The notes beneath the pieces were generated by a model, which did no database searches, was not told the origin of the DNA, and saw only the letters and a program-made list of their open reading frames with translations. A stretch of DNA of 14,045 nt from NCBI GenBank assembly GCA_009908925.1, contig JAAAOH010000296.1, positions 1-14,045 on the forward strand, in the 5' to 3' direction. Positions 12,885 through 14,045 of this stretch are shown here, one piece after another (position 1 is the stretch's first letter; the number at the start of each line of letters is the position of its first letter). The DNA is from Spirochaetota bacterium. GTDB lineage: Bacteria; Spirochaetota; Spirochaetia; DSM-27196; PWMO01. The translations under genes were made by a program, and so were the position numbers.

Positions 12885-13432
12885 GTCGAAACGATTACCG
12901 ACCACAGCTCTGCAAGCCGCGGATCACCCGCGCCCCCGGCGCCCGTATCCTTGAGGAAGTCGCTTCGCTCCCGCGCGAGCCAGCGATGAAGCCGCCTCGC
13001 CCCGTCCGCGGCGCCGGATGCGGCGTGGGCGATCCGCGTCATCTCGCGCATCTCCTGGCGGTTGAAGAAGACCCGTGTGCCGGTGACGCTGATCAGGAAA
13101 GAAGTGTCACTTCGGCGGGTGATGGAGACCGGCGGCTCGTGCCGCCCCGCCTGTTCGGTCTCCGACGCACCCGATTCCTCCGGCGCAGCCTCGCCTGTCG
13201 GCGGCTCTGACTCGGCGTCTGTCCGGGAGGCGCGTCGGCGCTGCTTCTGAACCCGGTTGATGTTGCGGGCCGCCTCCACCGCCTTTCTCCGCGCTTCCTC
13301 GAGCTCACTCGAGTAGATCAGAATCTCCGCCTGCTGTTTCAGAAACTGAAGCGACTCTTCGTCGAGCTTGTCGAGGAGGGCCTCGAGCTCGGTTCGTGTG
13401 TCATCCTCGTCGGATGCAGGTTTCTCGGCCAT
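12869..13432 (-). CDS. Uncharacterised coiled-coil protein
   Basis: 187-aa cytoplasmic-looking protein that I do not recognise; it has no signal peptide or membrane helix. Three parts are visible. Residues about 13-65 are a charged helical, probably coiled-coil segment (LEALLDKLDEESLQFLKQQAEI, then SSELEEARRKAVEAARNINR). Residues 66-100 are a Pro/Glu/Ser-rich linker. Residues 101-187 look globular (VSITRRSDTSFLISVTGTRVFFN, MREMTRIAH, RRLHRWLARERSDFL, LAELWSVIVSTYKAD). A GTG at 13450 would add six residues, but the likely -10 (TACAAT, 13461-13456) puts the transcript start beside it. I therefore prefer the ATG at 13432, with GAGGA about 11 nt upstream. The gene overlaps the convergent MATE gene by 16 bp and diverges from the PfpI-family gene. 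Codon use matches the neighbours. Probably a lineage-specific gene; function unknown. Confidence 0.75.
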   Translation of the reverse strand: MAEKPASDEDDTRTELEALLDKLDEESLQFLKQQAEILIYSSELEEARRKAVEAARNINRVQKQRRRASRTDAESEPPTGEAAPEESGASETEQAGRHEPPVSITRRSDTSFLISVTGTRVFFNRQEMREMTRIAHAASGAADGARRLHRWLARERSDFLKDTGAGGAGDPRLAELWSVIVSTYKAD

Positions 13433-13455
13433 CGCGCAAATTGTCCTCACCTGAA

Positions 13456-13484
13456 ATTGTAGCCCGCCGGGCGCAACTCATCCA
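13456..13484 (-). promoter_or_regulatory. Possible promoter of the coiled-coil protein gene
   Basis: Minus strand: TACAAT at 13461-13456 is a strong -10 match. TGGATG at 13484-13479, 17 nt upstream, is a weak -35. The start would fall near 13449, leaving a leader of about 17 nt. Confidence 0.4.
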
Positions 13485-13521
13485 TGGTCTCACCACCGGA
13501 CTTGCATATACCTCGCGCATG

Positions 13522-13551
13522 GTGACACACCCCCTCGACGCTCTCTATATT
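13522..13551 (+). promoter_or_regulatory. Possible promoter of the DJ-1/PfpI gene
   Basis: Plus strand: GTGACA at 13522-13527, 18-nt spacer, TATATT at 13546-13551. Both hexamers are close to consensus. The start would be near 13558, right at the ribosome-binding site, so the leader would be unusually short. Confidence 0.4.
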
Positions 13552-13571
13552 GGAACCAAGGAGGCACCGGC

Positions 13572-14045
13572 ATGGAACTCAACGGCAAGAAAGCCCTCAC
13601 AATCGTTCACTACGATTTCGACGATCTGGAGTTCTGGTATCCAAAGCTCCGCCTCGAGGAGGAAGGGGTGATCGTGGAGGTCGCAGGCGAGAAGGCGACC
13701 ACCACCTACACCGGCAAGAAGGGCCTGCCGGCCATGGCCGAGATCGATTTCGGAAGCGTCGACCCCGCCGAGTACGTCGCCATTCTCATCCCCGGAGGGT
13801 GGGCGCCGGACAAGCTCCGCCGCTTCGACGAGATAAAGTCAATCGTGCGGACCATGAACGCTGACGGGAAGCTCATCTGTGAAATCTGCCACGCCGGCTG
13901 GGTGCTCATTTCCGCCGGTATTCTCGAGGGAAAACGCGTGACGAGCACGCCCGGCATCAGGGATGACATGACCAACGCCGGCGCCACCTGGGTCAATGAG
14001 CCCGTCGTCGCCGACGGCAACATCATCTCCGCCCGCAGACCCCCC
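13572..14045 (+). CDS. DJ-1/PfpI family protein (partial, C-terminus beyond right edge)
   Basis: Class I glutamine amidotransferase-like fold of the DJ-1/PfpI family. Members include proteases, chaperones and glyoxalase/deglycase-type stress proteins. 158 codons are present, in frame to the edge; members usually have about 170-190 residues, so perhaps 10-30 are missing. Glu20 in DFDDLEFWYPKLRLEEEG is the conserved acidic residue that tunes the active-site cysteine. Cys106-His107 in EICHAGWVL is the nucleophile elbow, with 'HAGW' where PfpI itself has 'HGP'. STPGIRDDMTNAGATWVNEPVVADGNIISARRP is the conserved C-terminal part. The start is secure: AAGGAGG (13558-13564) lies 7 nt upstream. The gene stands alone, divergent from the coiled-coil gene. 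A role in carbonyl or oxidative stress defence is inferred from the family; the exact activity is not predictable. Confidence 0.92.
   Translation, partial: MELNGKKALTIVHYDFDDLEFWYPKLRLEEEGVIVEVAGEKATTTYTGKKGLPAMAEIDFGSVDPAEYVAILIPGGWAPDKLRRFDEIKSIVRTMNADGKLICEICHAGWVLISAGILEGKRVTSTPGIRDDMTNAGATWVNEPVVADGNIISARRPP

Noticed and set aside
11514..12905. Minus-strand frame of 463 codons
   Set aside because: Antisense to the second MATE gene; a highly charged His/Glu/Asp-rich translation typical of the strand opposite a hydrophobic transporter.
1..14045. CRISPR array, insertion sequence, tRNA or rRNA
   Set aside because: I found no regular spacer-repeat array, no transposase-like protein with terminal repeats and no RNA-gene signature. 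The repeats seen are too short and too few.

Overview
The window is about 14 kb of GC-rich, gene-dense bacterial chromosome. It shows no transposase, tRNA, rRNA or CRISPR array. The cell is Gram-negative: there is an RND inner-membrane pump with a periplasmic adaptor. The adaptor lacks the alpha-helical hairpin, a trait known from Borrelia BesA. That, with a three-subunit (PntAA/PntAB/PntB) transhydrogenase, makes a free-living, GC-rich spirochaete a reasonable but unproven guess.

Layout, left to right. (1) 1-4102, minus strand: a tight operon of an NmrA-like NAD(P)-binding oxidoreductase, a short RND adaptor and an RND pump that runs off the left edge. (2) 4103-4677: a divergent intergenic region with two promoter/operator regions and, between them, what look like decayed coding fragments. 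(3) 4678-5601, plus strand: a second NmrA-like oxidoreductase with a TTG start. (4) 8102-5657, minus strand: an operon of a MarR-family regulator, a MATE exporter and a membrane-anchored DUF1499 protein, joined by two ATGA overlaps. (5) 11326-8465, minus strand: pntAA-pntAB-pntB, the proton-translocating NAD(P) transhydrogenase, with its own promoter and two candidate terminators. (6) 11517-12884, plus strand: a second MATE exporter, whose end overlaps by 16 bp a convergent orphan gene for a coiled-coil protein (13432-12869). (7) 13572 to the right edge, plus strand: a DJ-1/PfpI-family protein, truncated by the window.

The most interesting signal is a 30-bp element found three times, at 4160-4189, 4616-4645 and 8105-8134. 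It sits just upstream of the NmrA-adaptor-RND operon, of the lone NmrA gene and of marR itself. Seventeen columns are identical in all three copies. At two copies it lies in the same register on a good -35/N17/-10 promoter. This reads as the operator of the local MarR regulator. It would tie three transcription units (RND efflux, MATE efflux with DUF1499, and two NmrA-type oxidoreductases) into one locally encoded detoxification-plus-efflux regulon. The inducer is unknown; quinones or other electrophiles are a guess from the family. The pnt operon, the second MATE gene, the orphan and the PfpI gene lack this element and seem to be regulated separately.
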